From Microscillaceae bacterium (GTDB taxonomy: Bacteria; Bacteroidota; Bacteroidia; Cytophagales; Microscillaceae), in assembly GCA_011390205.1 (NCBI GenBank), contig JAABSX010000001.1, forward strand, positions 62,001 to 126,000: a DNA stretch of 64,000 nucleotides, read 5' to 3'. Position numbers and translations under genes: made by a program. The notes beneath the pieces are model-generated. The model saw only the letters and a list, made by a program, of their open reading frames with translations, did not search any database and had not been told where the DNA came from. Below, piece after piece: positions 1 to 8,877 of the stretch (position 1 is its first letter; each line of letters starts with the position of its first letter).

Positions 1-3
1 ATT

Positions 4-2274
4 ATGGAAGGGCGAATCGCTGATTTGGTCAGTGATAACCTAGCCAAACAGCCCGATACACGCCTGCGAGATATGGTCAGAAAAGCAATGGGTGAGGAGT
101 TAAGGCCTTTGAGTTTCTTTGGGGGAGTCTTAGGTACGATTACGGGGGCGGCACTCTTGGGATTACCCGAATTTGGCAGTGCTGGAGCTACTTTGGCAGT
201 GTCAGGAACTGCCTACGGGCTGACAGGCTGGGGCACTAACTGGCTGGCTATCAGGATGTTATTCAAGCCCTACCATCCTGTGAGGCTATTCGGCACTAAG
301 CGGGTATTGCCTTTTACACCTGGAGTCATCGCCAAGCACAAGGGAAGATTTGCACAAAGCATGGGGCGTTTTATTGGGGATAGATTGCTCAACCAAGAGA
401 ATCTACAAGGCAACTTTTCTAAAAACCAAGCCCAGCTAGAAAAGGCCATGAATGAAGTGCTGCTCAAAAATGACTATGCCTTTCTGAACAATCTCTTGAC
501 ACAGCACAAAGACAGCATCAGCCAAGATACAACCGAATATATCCTCAGAATACTGGCACAGCAAGGAGACTTTTTTGATGCCCAAATCAAGCCTTTGCTA
601 GATAAAAATGCAGCAAAAACACTGGCTATTTTAGATTTGAGTGCTGTAGCGAAAACCATAGAAACCTATCTCCAAAAGGAAGAAACTGCAGAGCAAGTGC
701 AATCTTACTTACAAAATCAGGCTGGGATATGGCTCAAAACAGACAAAAATCTACAAGATTTACTCTCAGAAAACCAAAGCAATTCCCTCAAAAAACAAAT
801 CAGTCAGTGGCTTGAAAAGGAAATAAAAGGATTCTCTCAAAAAATGAATCCTGCCCAAATATGGACATGGGTAGATTGGAAACAGGTAGAGCAAAGATCC
901 GAAGGATTCTTACAAAATAGCCTTGCACAGCTGCTCAATGATGCCCAAGAAGACAAACTCAAAGAAGAGGTCTTTCAATTTTTAAACAGTAAAATACAAA
1001 GTGCAGAACTCAAAGACCGTCTGTATCAGTTTATAGACCAAAAACTCAATGCAGAGTTTTCTCCCGAAAAAAATCTCAAAGATTTCTTTGGCGGAAGGAT
1101 GATGGAGCTGCTCGAGCAAAATCTCAATAATATCTTAGAAAGGGTCATAGAAATGGGCATGACTTGGATGAAAGACAACAAACAAGACATCATCACCCGT
1201 GTCTATAATGATGCTTACAAAGAAAATGCACTGGCATGGACTTTCAGGAAACCCATCGAAGGGACTATCGATGATTTGGTAGAAAAAGGTATTCCAGGCT
1301 TTTTTGAGAAAGAATTTGACAGCCTCAAGCTAGAAATCAAGACAAAAGTAGATGAACTCGGAAACTCTCCGCTGCACAATACCAATTTTATAGCTCTAGA
1401 CAATGCAAGCCTCAAAAAAAGAATAGATACCATCTTAGAAAACCCCAAGCTGCTGCGCAAAATCAAACAACTGAGCAATATCATTTTAGAAGAACGGATT
1501 TTTAAGATTCCTCTAGAAAAACTACTCATAGATGATGCATCTGCGCTGATGAAGCACCTCAAAAAAGTACTCGAACCTGAGGTGCAAATCATCCTTGAGC
1601 ATGCAAAACAAAAGTTAGAAAATGATGAAAGCCTCAGTACTATAGCACAGCCTGTGCTTCACCTGGTCTGGGATATTGCCTTGCGCTACTTAGGAAAAGT
1701 GCCACTGAAGCATTTTTTCAAGCATATTAAAGAAACAGACATCAGCCTTTTTGCCGAGCGAGTAAGTGATTTTTTACTCAAAAATCCGCAGCTAGATGCC
1801 GAAAAAAAGCGAATCATCCCCAGTATCCTTGCTACTTTACAGACCCAAGAGCTGCAAGAAATAGCCAATTGGCCCCAGCTTACCCAAGATTTAGAAAAAG
1901 TCTGGAAGCAGCTGCAGCAAGATGAATCTCTAAACCAAAAGCTTAAGCAGACCATTCAGAATACACTCCGAGAAAGCTTGCCACACATCAACGAAGCCCT
2001 CGAAAGTGAAAGCAAAGATTTTGTGATTCAGGCAGCTTCTAAGGCAGTCTTTAAGGCATTGGAGGGCAATATCTTAGATTTGATTAATTCCCTTAATTTT
2101 AAAGAAATTGTAGTGCGTGAGATAGGCAATATGCACGCCCAAGAGCTCGAAAAACTTTTTTATGGCTTTGCCAGCCGTTACTTTAAGTACCTCATCGGTT
2201 ATGGTTTTATCTTTGGGATTATTTTTGGGCTTGCAATAGATGCAGGGCTGCTTAGTTTTCTAAATCTTTTTTAG
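4..2274 (+). CDS. DUF445 family membrane protein, probably 5'-truncated by the window edge
   Basis: A 756-residue reading frame is open from the first base, so the first Met may be internal and the gene probably begins upstream. A hydrophobic, Gly-rich stretch near residues 38-80 ends in the family-typical pattern GWGTNWLAIRMLF, and a final hydrophobic helix lies at about residues 732-753. Between them is a very long, charged, helical region rich in Lys, Glu, Gln and Leu. This fits DUF445 (YjiN/YheB-like), inner-membrane proteins with a long helical domain of unknown function. The next gene runs in the opposite direction and converges on it 14 bases downstream, leaving no room for a separate terminator. 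The family call is firm; the function and the true start are not known. Confidence 0.8.
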   Translation: MEGRIADLVSDNLAKQPDTRLRDMVRKAMGEELRPLSFFGGVLGTITGAALLGLPEFGSAGATLAVSGTAYGLTGWGTNWLAIRMLFKPYHPVRLFGTKRVLPFTPGVIAKHKGRFAQSMGRFIGDRLLNQENLQGNFSKNQAQLEKAMNEVLLKNDYAFLNNLLTQHKDSISQDTTEYILRILAQQGDFFDAQIKPLLDKNAAKTLAILDLSAVAKTIETYLQKEETAEQVQSYLQNQAGIWLKTDKNLQDLLSENQSNSLKKQISQWLEKEIKGFSQKMNPAQIWTWVDWKQVEQRSEGFLQNSLAQLLNDAQEDKLKEEVFQFLNSKIQSAELKDRLYQFIDQKLNAEFSPEKNLKDFFGGRMMELLEQNLNNILERVIEMGMTWMKDNKQDIITRVYNDAYKENALAWTFRKPIEGTIDDLVEKGIPGFFEKEFDSLKLEIKTKVDELGNSPLHNTNFIALDNASLKKRIDTILENPKLLRKIKQLSNIILEERIFKIPLEKLLIDDASALMKHLKKVLEPEVQIILEHAKQKLENDESLSTIAQPVLHLVWDIALRYLGKVPLKHFFKHIKETDISLFAERVSDFLLKNPQLDAEKKRIIPSILATLQTQELQEIANWPQLTQDLEKVWKQLQQDESLNQKLKQTIQNTLRESLPHINEALESESKDFVIQAASKAVFKALEGNILDLINSLNFKEIVVREIGNMHAQELEKLFYGFASRYFKYLIGYGFIFGIIFGLAIDAGLLSFLNLF

Positions 2275-2288
2275 TCTGTTCAAGGCTA

Positions 2289-3566
2289 TTAAGGTGCTAT
2301 TCTTCCTAGCCTTTGAATGATGTCGGCTCTTTTATTTTGTAATTCAATGAGAAGCGTAGCCTCTTTTTTTGCCAGTTTCTTTAAATTTTTCTGCTGTTGC
2401 TGCTGCAAAATCCACTCAGCATAGTGCAGCGTAAAGATGCCAAGCAAAAGCAGCAAAATTACGGCAAGCAGTGCATAAGCAATCCCCAAGATTATCCAAG
2501 TACATACCCACACGGCAAGCTGCAGCAAAAACACAAAACTAAAATGTAAGGCAAAATGCACAGAGGTATAAAACTGCGTATTCTTCGTAGTTTTCTCTGC
2601 CAACTGATGGGCAAGCCTGACAGGCAGTAGGTAAAACAAAAGCCCTAGAGCATATACTGGAAGTGATAAGTATCTGATTGTCTGATAGTTAGACTGAGTA
2701 CTAGCTTGGTTTTTGAGTGTACTGTCTTTTACTTGCTGCTGCAGCAAAGTCTGAAAATACGCTTGAATATCTTGTGCCAATGCAGTATCTATAGAGGGTA
2801 ATTTTTGCAAGATTTCTTGCTCTATTCGAAGCCTATTTTTTGCATCGTTGAGGTCTGTCTGCATTTCATTTCTGCCCAGAGTCAGGACTTGCTCGGCAAG
2901 CTTTTCGGATGATTTTTGTGCGATGATAACCATTCTTTCACTAATTTTTTGCTCTATTTTTTGATTGAAAGCATGTACAGTTTGGGCAGCTTGCTGCTGA
3001 TAATCAGTTTTAAAATCAATGAGGGGGAAGGGAGGGGCAAAATCGATGAGCAGTGTTTTGCGGGCTTTGAGTGGGTGTGTGTAATTAATGCTTGCACAGA
3101 CTACCTGTATGCCTAGCCCGAAATCGTTTTTTTCTTCACTCTGAAAAGCAATTTTGGCAGCACCTTTTTTAAGTTTTCGGAGTCTTTTTTCAGGAATAGA
3201 AAGCCCCTCAGGAAAAATCAACACGACTTCACCAGCCCTGAAAAGTGCTTCACAACGCTCAAAAGTGATTTCATTTTTAGATAGATTTTCTTTGCCCTCT
3301 TGCAGACGATAAATCGGAATCATATGGAGCTTGTTCAAAATCCATTGCTTCCAAGGCTGGTCAAATACATCCGAACGTGCCAAAAAATGCAGGGGGCGTT
3401 GCATCAAAACAGCCAACACTACGGCATCTAAGAATGAATTGGGGTGATTGGCGACCAGCAAAACGGCACCTTTTGAAGGGATGTGTGCTGCGTGTGTAAA
3501 ATGAATCTGCCGAAAATAAATTTTGACGGCTATCCAGACAAGAAATTTAAGCGTTCTGTAAATCAT
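2289..3566 (-). CDS. 1-acyl-sn-glycerol-3-phosphate acyltransferase-like protein (PlsC family)
   Basis: A 425-residue protein with the acyltransferase signature: motif I His41-x4-Asp46 (NHPNSFLD) and motif III FPEG at 118-121. These proteins move an acyl chain onto lysophosphatidate or a related lipid at the inner membrane. The N-terminus carries a hydrophobic anchor, and two or more hydrophobic segments follow at about residues 300-380, with a Lys/Gln-rich tail. The protein is longer than PlsC itself (about 240 residues) and resembles the larger Bacteroidota membrane acyltransferases, so the exact lipid substrate is uncertain. It starts at an ATG and is transcribed away from the next gene, with about 270 bases between them. 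Confidence 0.85.
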   Translation of the reverse strand: MIYRTLKFLVWIAVKIYFRQIHFTHAAHIPSKGAVLLVANHPNSFLDAVVLAVLMQRPLHFLARSDVFDQPWKQWILNKLHMIPIYRLQEGKENLSKNEITFERCEALFRAGEVVLIFPEGLSIPEKRLRKLKKGAAKIAFQSEEKNDFGLGIQVVCASINYTHPLKARKTLLIDFAPPFPLIDFKTDYQQQAAQTVHAFNQKIEQKISERMVIIAQKSSEKLAEQVLTLGRNEMQTDLNDAKNRLRIEQEILQKLPSIDTALAQDIQAYFQTLLQQQVKDSTLKNQASTQSNYQTIRYLSLPVYALGLLFYLLPVRLAHQLAEKTTKNTQFYTSVHFALHFSFVFLLQLAVWVCTWIILGIAYALLAVILLLLLGIFTLHYAEWILQQQQQKNLKKLAKKEATLLIELQNKRADIIQRLGRIAP

Positions 3567-3833
3567 ATAATGTGTAAATGAATTATCGGAGAATTATGTA
3601 ATACATTGATAATCAATGACTTATGTTTAAGTGATGATGTAAGTGAATGTTGATACATATTGACAATCTAAAAGAAATATATGCCAGTGTGAGATGCCTT
3701 GCACCCAGCATTATTTGCTTACTAAGCCCCAAAAATATATAAATTATGACGTTATTTGGAACATAATAGATTAAAAATAGTTAAATGTATATACATATAT
3801 TGTCTAAACATTTTAATATTAAAAAAATATTCT

Positions 3834-4781
3834 ATGAACATCACTTCACTCTTAGAAGGTCTTCATCACGTAACGGCTACAGTCGGTGATGCTCAGGAAG
3901 ACTATGATTTTTATACAGGGCTGTTAGGATTGAGGCTTGTGAAGCAGACCGTAAACTTCGACAACAATCAAGTATATCACTTTTATTATGGCAATAAGCA
4001 AGGCTCTCCAGGTACGATTATGACCACCTTCCCGTACAAAGGGCAAGCAGTCAGAATGGGTACGCATGGCACTGGCCAAGTAAAAGTTACGGGTTTTTCG
4101 GTGTCGAGTCAGTCATTTGATTTTTGGAAGAAGCGCCTGTCAGATTCGGGTGTGTCTTGGCAATCATCTGTCAAGTTTGGCAATCAGGTGCTTGAGTTTA
4201 AAGACCCTGCGGGGCTTTTCTTAGAATTGACAGCTGATGATACTGACCCTAGAGAGCCTTGGGTAACTGAGGAGATTTCAGAGGCAGTAGCCATTCGTGG
4301 GTTTTATTCAGTCAGTCTTTCAATAGAAAAAGTAGCCCCTACTTTTGATTTTTTGCTGAATGTGCTTGGTGCTAAAAAAGAGGCTGAGGAGGGTAGGGTT
4401 ACCCGTTTTGTGATAGGAGAAAAAGGAGAGGCACATTATTTAGACATTCTGAATGATTATGATGCTCCTATCGGCAAGAATGGAATAGGCACAGTGCACC
4501 ATGTGGCTTGGCGAATTGCTGATGAAGAAAAGCTTGAGTTTTTACGCCAGTATTTGGTAGAAAATGTAGGGTTGAAAGTAACAGAGGTAAAAGATAGAAA
4601 CTATTTTAGGTCTATTTATTTTCGTATTCCGGGCAATGTATTGTTTGAAGTAGCCACGGTTCCGCCAGGCTTTGCTATAGATGAAACCGAAGAGGAGCTA
4701 GGGCAATCATTAAAATTGCCTGAGTGGGAAGAGGTAAACAGAAAATCCATTGAGCAGACATTGCCCAAGATGAAATATTGA
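3834..4781 (+). CDS. Ring-cleaving dioxygenase-like protein of the vicinal oxygen chelate (glyoxalase) superfamily
   Basis: A 315-residue protein with two VOC/glyoxalase halves. The first opens with LEGLHHVTATVGD and the second carries GTVHHVAWRIADEEKL and FEVATVPPGF, giving the His and Glu residues that usually bind the metal. The overall layout (LHHVTA, YTGLLGLRLVKQTVNFD, DPREPW) matches MhqO/CatE-like dioxygenases that act on hydroquinones or catechols, a cytosolic detoxification role in Firmicutes. The frame is open further upstream to 3756, but the ATG at 3834 matches where homologues begin, and the extra residues are A/T-rich and unlike the family. The substrate here is inferred only from the family. 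Confidence 0.85.
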   Translation: MNITSLLEGLHHVTATVGDAQEDYDFYTGLLGLRLVKQTVNFDNNQVYHFYYGNKQGSPGTIMTTFPYKGQAVRMGTHGTGQVKVTGFSVSSQSFDFWKKRLSDSGVSWQSSVKFGNQVLEFKDPAGLFLELTADDTDPREPWVTEEISEAVAIRGFYSVSLSIEKVAPTFDFLLNVLGAKKEAEEGRVTRFVIGEKGEAHYLDILNDYDAPIGKNGIGTVHHVAWRIADEEKLEFLRQYLVENVGLKVTEVKDRNYFRSIYFRIPGNVLFEVATVPPGFAIDETEEELGQSLKLPEWEEVNRKSIEQTLPKMKY

Positions 4782-4819
4782 ATACAGAACAGTGTATTTT
4801 GTGGGGAAATACTTTGGAT

Positions 4820-7342
4820 CTAATGTACAATCTGGCTGGGCATCTCTATCACAAAATCAGGGGCGATGATTTCTAGTTTGATGTCTTTGGTATGGGCTTT
4901 TTTCCAGTTACTTACTTTGTTGCTTTCGTTTTCTACCTTGACCTGCCAACTGGTATCTGTGTCAATACTTATTTTTTTACCGTTGTCTAGGGTGATGTAT
5001 CCTGTGGCATTTACACTTGCGGCGTCATCTTCTACAAGCCCATATCGGAGCAGCCCTTGGTTATAGTTGCGCACTCTAAACACAATCTCGTTATCACCCT
5101 CTATCAAGTAATTTTTGATATTGATAAATCTTATTTTCTCTGTCTCGAGCATATTATTTTTGGCATTTCTGACAAAGGACTTATCTACAAACTGCCCATT
5201 GATGTAGAGTTCTGCATAAGTATTGGTGAGGTATTGCAAGATGGCTCTATTAGGAGGAGCATTAAGGTAGAGCAGTGTTCTGAAAGTAGCCGTATTTGCA
5301 CATTGTTTTTCTGTGGGGCAATCACTAATCCATTTGCTTTTGAGCAGTGGGTTAGTAACTTGGCTAAACAATACGCCTTGTTTTAAATCGAAATAATAAG
5401 TAATAAGTGCATCAAATTTGTTCAAGATAAGCTCAAGGTTGTCTCCAGGGGCATAGTACTGTTCCCAGACTTTTCGGTATTCTTCTTTGAGGCTTGCCAA
5501 GTCTATGGTGATATTTTCTATTCTTCCGAGCATTTCAAATATATTTTCCACTTTGTCATTTCGGAGGTCTTGTACTTCCTCTAGCATAGAGATTTTATCG
5601 GCAAAGGTGCTGATGAAATGCTGATGAAGCCTATAAAGTGCTACCTGTTTTTGTACCAATGACATTTCGGAGGAGGTGCTGTCTTGTTCTACAAAGACAA
5701 ACGCCAGTGAATCCAAGAGAGGTTGTGTTTGGCTGAGTGTATGCAACAGAATATTTCTCCTTTCAGCAAGCGAGCTACTATCTGAGATAAAGGTGGGCTG
5801 TGCCTCTAGTGCAGGATGTCGCCAGAATTCATTCCAATAAATCGTATTTTGTGCTTCTGCAAAGTGCTGGTGCAACTGCCTGATTTCTTGTATTTCTTCA
5901 GGGTAAGTATCCTGAAAGTGATTTTTAGATGCCGCTTCCGTCTGTAGGGTATCACTGCTCCAGGCATAGTGCCCTGTCCAGGTATAGGTAGGATATAAAA
6001 ATTCTTTGAAGGCCTGAAAGTCCATTTCTCCTTTGTTATATGTAATGAAGCCTTGTGCTTGTGATTGCTTGGAGAAGCTACTCAACTGTTTGATTTTCAG
6101 AAAACTTTTTGACTCTTGCGGAAAGATACTTTTGGTATTGTAGGCTGGTGCACTGATGAGGTAGGGGATAGTGTCTTTGGCAGGCTCTATTGTTTTCTGA
6201 GAGGGATTTTTGTTATCAGAGGGTTGATACATTACGATGCCATCCTTTTGCAGGGCATCTATATTCTCTGGAAACTCTAGGAGGATATCTCCATAAATGA
6301 TGGTTTGCTTGTTGTATTTTTTACAGATTTGAGTTACTTTTTGGTAGTGGTAGCGGTGTAGTGCTGCGAGCCCTCCGAGTTCTTTTACCAGTGCCTCACT
6401 TTCTCCGAAGCCTGCGTCGTGGCTGTGTGCCATGCCTATGTGTATGTATTGGCTTCGGAATACTTCGGCTATTTCAGAGATGACCAAATCAAGATACACA
6501 TATGTATAGGGGCAAGCAATACAGAGCGTACTTGCTCCAGGGAATTCTGTAATAGACTGGAATTGGTTGATATTGAGGATGTTTTCTTGGTTTCCAAGGG
6601 TCTCAAATATAGGGATAATGTCTATGTATTTTTTTTCTGCATATGCTACCAGTTCCTTTATTTGAGATTTTTGGAGGGCGTTTCTGTCTTTGCCTATGGC
6701 AGTAAAGTTATCAAAGCTAAAGACATCTTCTATGTATAAGAAGTAGGTATTGAGTTTATACCAGGCAAGCTGGTCTATGATTTTTTTAAAATTGGCAATA
6801 TTTGGGATTTGGCTTTGGCTGATGTCTTCTGAGATACCTCTCATTTTGAGGTCTGGCCAATCTGCGATGTATTGCTGATCGATGCTTTTTGTTTTGGATT
6901 GGGAAATAATCTGTGCGAGGGTAATTGCACCATAAAATACACCTCTATCCGTAAAGCCTTCTATGACGATTTTGTCAGGGAAAATGGCAAGGATGTACGC
7001 TTCTCTGATTTGACTTTCTGGAATTTTAAATCTGTTGATTCTGTCATTGATTTCACTTCCTGTAAGTATTTTGAGTAAGATCTGTGATTTGGTGGCTTCA
7101 AACTCTAAGGATGTCTTGATGCCAAACTGTTTGATGAGTGCCTCATTAATGATAGAGGCTGCGGGCAGTGTAGAATTATTGGGGTCATTCAAGAATGAGA
7201 TATTCATGAGTCGGGGCATCTCATAGCTTCCATTTTTAGGAATAATAGTTTTAGGAGTAGGTATAATGTCTGCTTTGACAGTATCTGTGATGACGGTCAT
7301 AAACCATAGGAGGCATACGATGAAGCAAACAAGTTTTTGCAT
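4820..7342 (-). CDS. Secreted GH20 beta-hexosaminidase-like protein lacking the catalytic Asp-Glu pair
   Basis: An 840-residue protein with a signal peptide (about residues 1-24). It has an N-terminal GH20 zincin-like subdomain (about 26-150), then a barrel opened by DWPDLKMRGISED near residues 161-173, the usual entry to GH20 TIM barrels. The catalytic segment normally reads HIGxDE; here residues 301-306 are H-I-G-M-A-H, followed by GFGES as in intact relatives, so Asp-Glu is replaced by Ala305-His306. The rest of the barrel and a helical linker remain, and the C-terminal 200 residues look like a beta-sandwich sugar-binding domain (FRVRNYNQGLLRYGLVEDD). Known GH20 enzymes remove N-acetylhexosamine by substrate-assisted catalysis that needs this pair, so this is probably a binding protein or a pseudoenzyme. 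The frame is intact and long, so it is not simply decayed. Confidence 0.8.
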   Translation of the reverse strand: MQKLVCFIVCLLWFMTVITDTVKADIIPTPKTIIPKNGSYEMPRLMNISFLNDPNNSTLPAASIINEALIKQFGIKTSLEFEATKSQILLKILTGSEINDRINRFKIPESQIREAYILAIFPDKIVIEGFTDRGVFYGAITLAQIISQSKTKSIDQQYIADWPDLKMRGISEDISQSQIPNIANFKKIIDQLAWYKLNTYFLYIEDVFSFDNFTAIGKDRNALQKSQIKELVAYAEKKYIDIIPIFETLGNQENILNINQFQSITEFPGASTLCIACPYTYVYLDLVISEIAEVFRSQYIHIGMAHSHDAGFGESEALVKELGGLAALHRYHYQKVTQICKKYNKQTIIYGDILLEFPENIDALQKDGIVMYQPSDNKNPSQKTIEPAKDTIPYLISAPAYNTKSIFPQESKSFLKIKQLSSFSKQSQAQGFITYNKGEMDFQAFKEFLYPTYTWTGHYAWSSDTLQTEAASKNHFQDTYPEEIQEIRQLHQHFAEAQNTIYWNEFWRHPALEAQPTFISDSSSLAERRNILLHTLSQTQPLLDSLAFVFVEQDSTSSEMSLVQKQVALYRLHQHFISTFADKISMLEEVQDLRNDKVENIFEMLGRIENITIDLASLKEEYRKVWEQYYAPGDNLELILNKFDALITYYFDLKQGVLFSQVTNPLLKSKWISDCPTEKQCANTATFRTLLYLNAPPNRAILQYLTNTYAELYINGQFVDKSFVRNAKNNMLETEKIRFINIKNYLIEGDNEIVFRVRNYNQGLLRYGLVEDDAASVNATGYITLDNGKKISIDTDTSWQVKVENESNKVSNWKKAHTKDIKLEIIAPDFVIEMPSQIVH

Positions 7343-7490
7343 ATATTTTCAGACACATTTTCTGAGCAACAGGACAAGATCAGTCGTTTGTGAGTTGGTT
7401 TTTACGACCCACAGTTATGGGTTTTATGTATTTATCAAAATACAACCCAAAGATGCTAAATTAAAATTAGAATTAAAATATAAAGTATGA

Positions 7491-7530
7491 AAAAAACGCA
7501 AGCCTTGTGTGGTACAGGCTTACGCTTTTT
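7491..7530 (-). terminator. Rho-independent terminator of the thioredoxin gene
   Basis: On the minus strand a 9-base-pair stem (CGTAAGCCT with AGGCTTGCG, one G-U pair) and a 10-base loop are followed by a run of T. It lies 13 bases past the stop codon at 7543. Confidence 0.7.
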
Positions 7531-7542
7531 AGTTTGAATAAT

Positions 7543-8730
7543 TTATTTTTTAACTTTTTCCTGAATCTTTTTGAGCAAATCTTCTGTTTCGGCTGTGTTT
7601 TCTCCCATGTCTTTGCCTATTTGTATTGATTCTTTGGCTATTGGGAGTGCTTCTTTGTATTTGCCTAGTTTGAAGAGGAGGTTTGCTTTTGTATCTGTAT
7701 TGTACCAGTTTTTGTCTATTTCTATGGAGCGTTCTGCCCAGTAGAGTGCAGCATTGAGTTTGGCTTTATCCTCTACATTTCCGAAGTAATCCCAAGCGGC
7801 TTCATTGAGTTCGCTCCAGTCATTGGCATATTTATCAAAGTATATTTTGGCATACCTGAAGCTTTTTTCATCATCTTGTCCGTAGAAAGCATATTCTAGG
7901 CGTGCAATCATCTCATCAGCTTGCTCAGGCATAGCTTCTTTGAGTTTGTTTTTGTATTCTGCAAGGATTTGTTCATCTTGAGAATCTATGACCCCCATCA
8001 TTTCATCTCCCATCATTCTGTTGATGAAATCATCTACGGGATAGTCGCCATATTTTTCACGAAAATCGGCTTGGTGTTCCATCACATATTTGAAAGTTTC
8101 TGAGGAAGTACCTTCCGAAAACTGCTGTATGAATTCCCAGTTTTCTTCATTAATCCATTGCTCTTTGTTTTGGCTATCAAGGTATTTTTTTGCGAGATGA
8201 GGTATCATTTCTTCTTCGTAGGCAGCTTGGAGTGCCATGATGTAGCTTTTTATAAATTCGGGGTCATTGTTGCCTTCTTCATATCTCTTTTGAAGGGTGT
8301 AGAGTTGTTTTTCAGGGTTAAGGGCATCTGTTCCGTACTCGATGAATGCCTCTCCTTCTGCTGCTCCTACGGTCTTGTGTACCATTTCGCCTTCGGGGTT
8401 AAAATAGACGATGGTAGGATATGCCATTATGCCATAGTCAGTCGCGAAAGTAGGGCCTTCGCCTTTTTCCATGTCTAGCTTGTAAGACACATAATTTTGG
8501 TTATAAAATTTACCTACCTCGGGGTCAGTAAATACATTGGCAGACATCCACTTGCAGGGGCCACACCAAGTAGTGTAGGCATCTACCATGATGTGTTTGT
8601 TTTCTTTTTTCGCTTTTTGGCGGACTTCGTCCCAGTTGCCTTTAGCAAACTGAATCTGTGCCATCACTAGAGGGGCGCTAAGGCAAAAGATGAGCAGGAG
8701 TGTTGTTACTTTTTGGATACGATACATCAT
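7543..8730 (-). CDS. Secreted thioredoxin-fold protein with a helical C-terminal region
   Basis: A 395-residue protein with a signal peptide ending near residue 24 (LVMAQ). A thioredoxin domain follows with the active site W55-C-G-P-C59 and the cis-proline motif Tyr104-Pro105-Thr106. This fits the thioredoxin_7/DsbD-gamma-like group, which reduces or rearranges disulfides in the periplasm. From about residue 135 the protein is helical and TPR-like, ending in KANLLFKLGKYKEALPIAKESIQ, which suggests partner binding. A TAnnTTTG element on the minus strand lies 47 bases upstream, and a terminator separates it from the ABC operon, so it is its own transcription unit. The partner proteins are unknown. 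Confidence 0.85.
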   Translation of the reverse strand: MMYRIQKVTTLLLIFCLSAPLVMAQIQFAKGNWDEVRQKAKKENKHIMVDAYTTWCGPCKWMSANVFTDPEVGKFYNQNYVSYKLDMEKGEGPTFATDYGIMAYPTIVYFNPEGEMVHKTVGAAEGEAFIEYGTDALNPEKQLYTLQKRYEEGNNDPEFIKSYIMALQAAYEEEMIPHLAKKYLDSQNKEQWINEENWEFIQQFSEGTSSETFKYVMEHQADFREKYGDYPVDDFINRMMGDEMMGVIDSQDEQILAEYKNKLKEAMPEQADEMIARLEYAFYGQDDEKSFRYAKIYFDKYANDWSELNEAAWDYFGNVEDKAKLNAALYWAERSIEIDKNWYNTDTKANLLFKLGKYKEALPIAKESIQIGKDMGENTAETEDLLKKIQEKVKK

Positions 8731-8776
8731 TTTTTAATGAATTATGTTTATTTGGTATATTAACTTATTTTTACGT

Positions 8777-8784
8777 CAAAAGTA
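8777..8784 (-). promoter_or_regulatory. Candidate -7 element for the thioredoxin gene
   Basis: The minus strand reads TACTTTTG, a match to the Bacteroidota -7 consensus TAnnTTTG, 47 bases before the ATG. No TTG was found at the expected -33 spacing, so this is tentative. Confidence 0.35.
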
Positions 8785-8807
8785 TATAAATGATTTCTTA
8801 AAACAGA

Positions 8808-8844
8808 AAAAATCCTGAGCCTTTATATTCTCAGGATTTTTTTT
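8808..8844 (-). terminator. Terminator of the ABC/HlyD export operon (bidirectional shape)
   Basis: The inverted repeat AAATCCTGAG / CTCAGGATTT is flanked by A and T runs on the two sides. It lies 34 bases past the stop of the HlyD-type gene and so closes the five-gene minus-strand operon. Confidence 0.8.
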
Positions 8845-8877
8845 GTCAAGATAAATGTTTGAACGTTGTTGTGAGAT

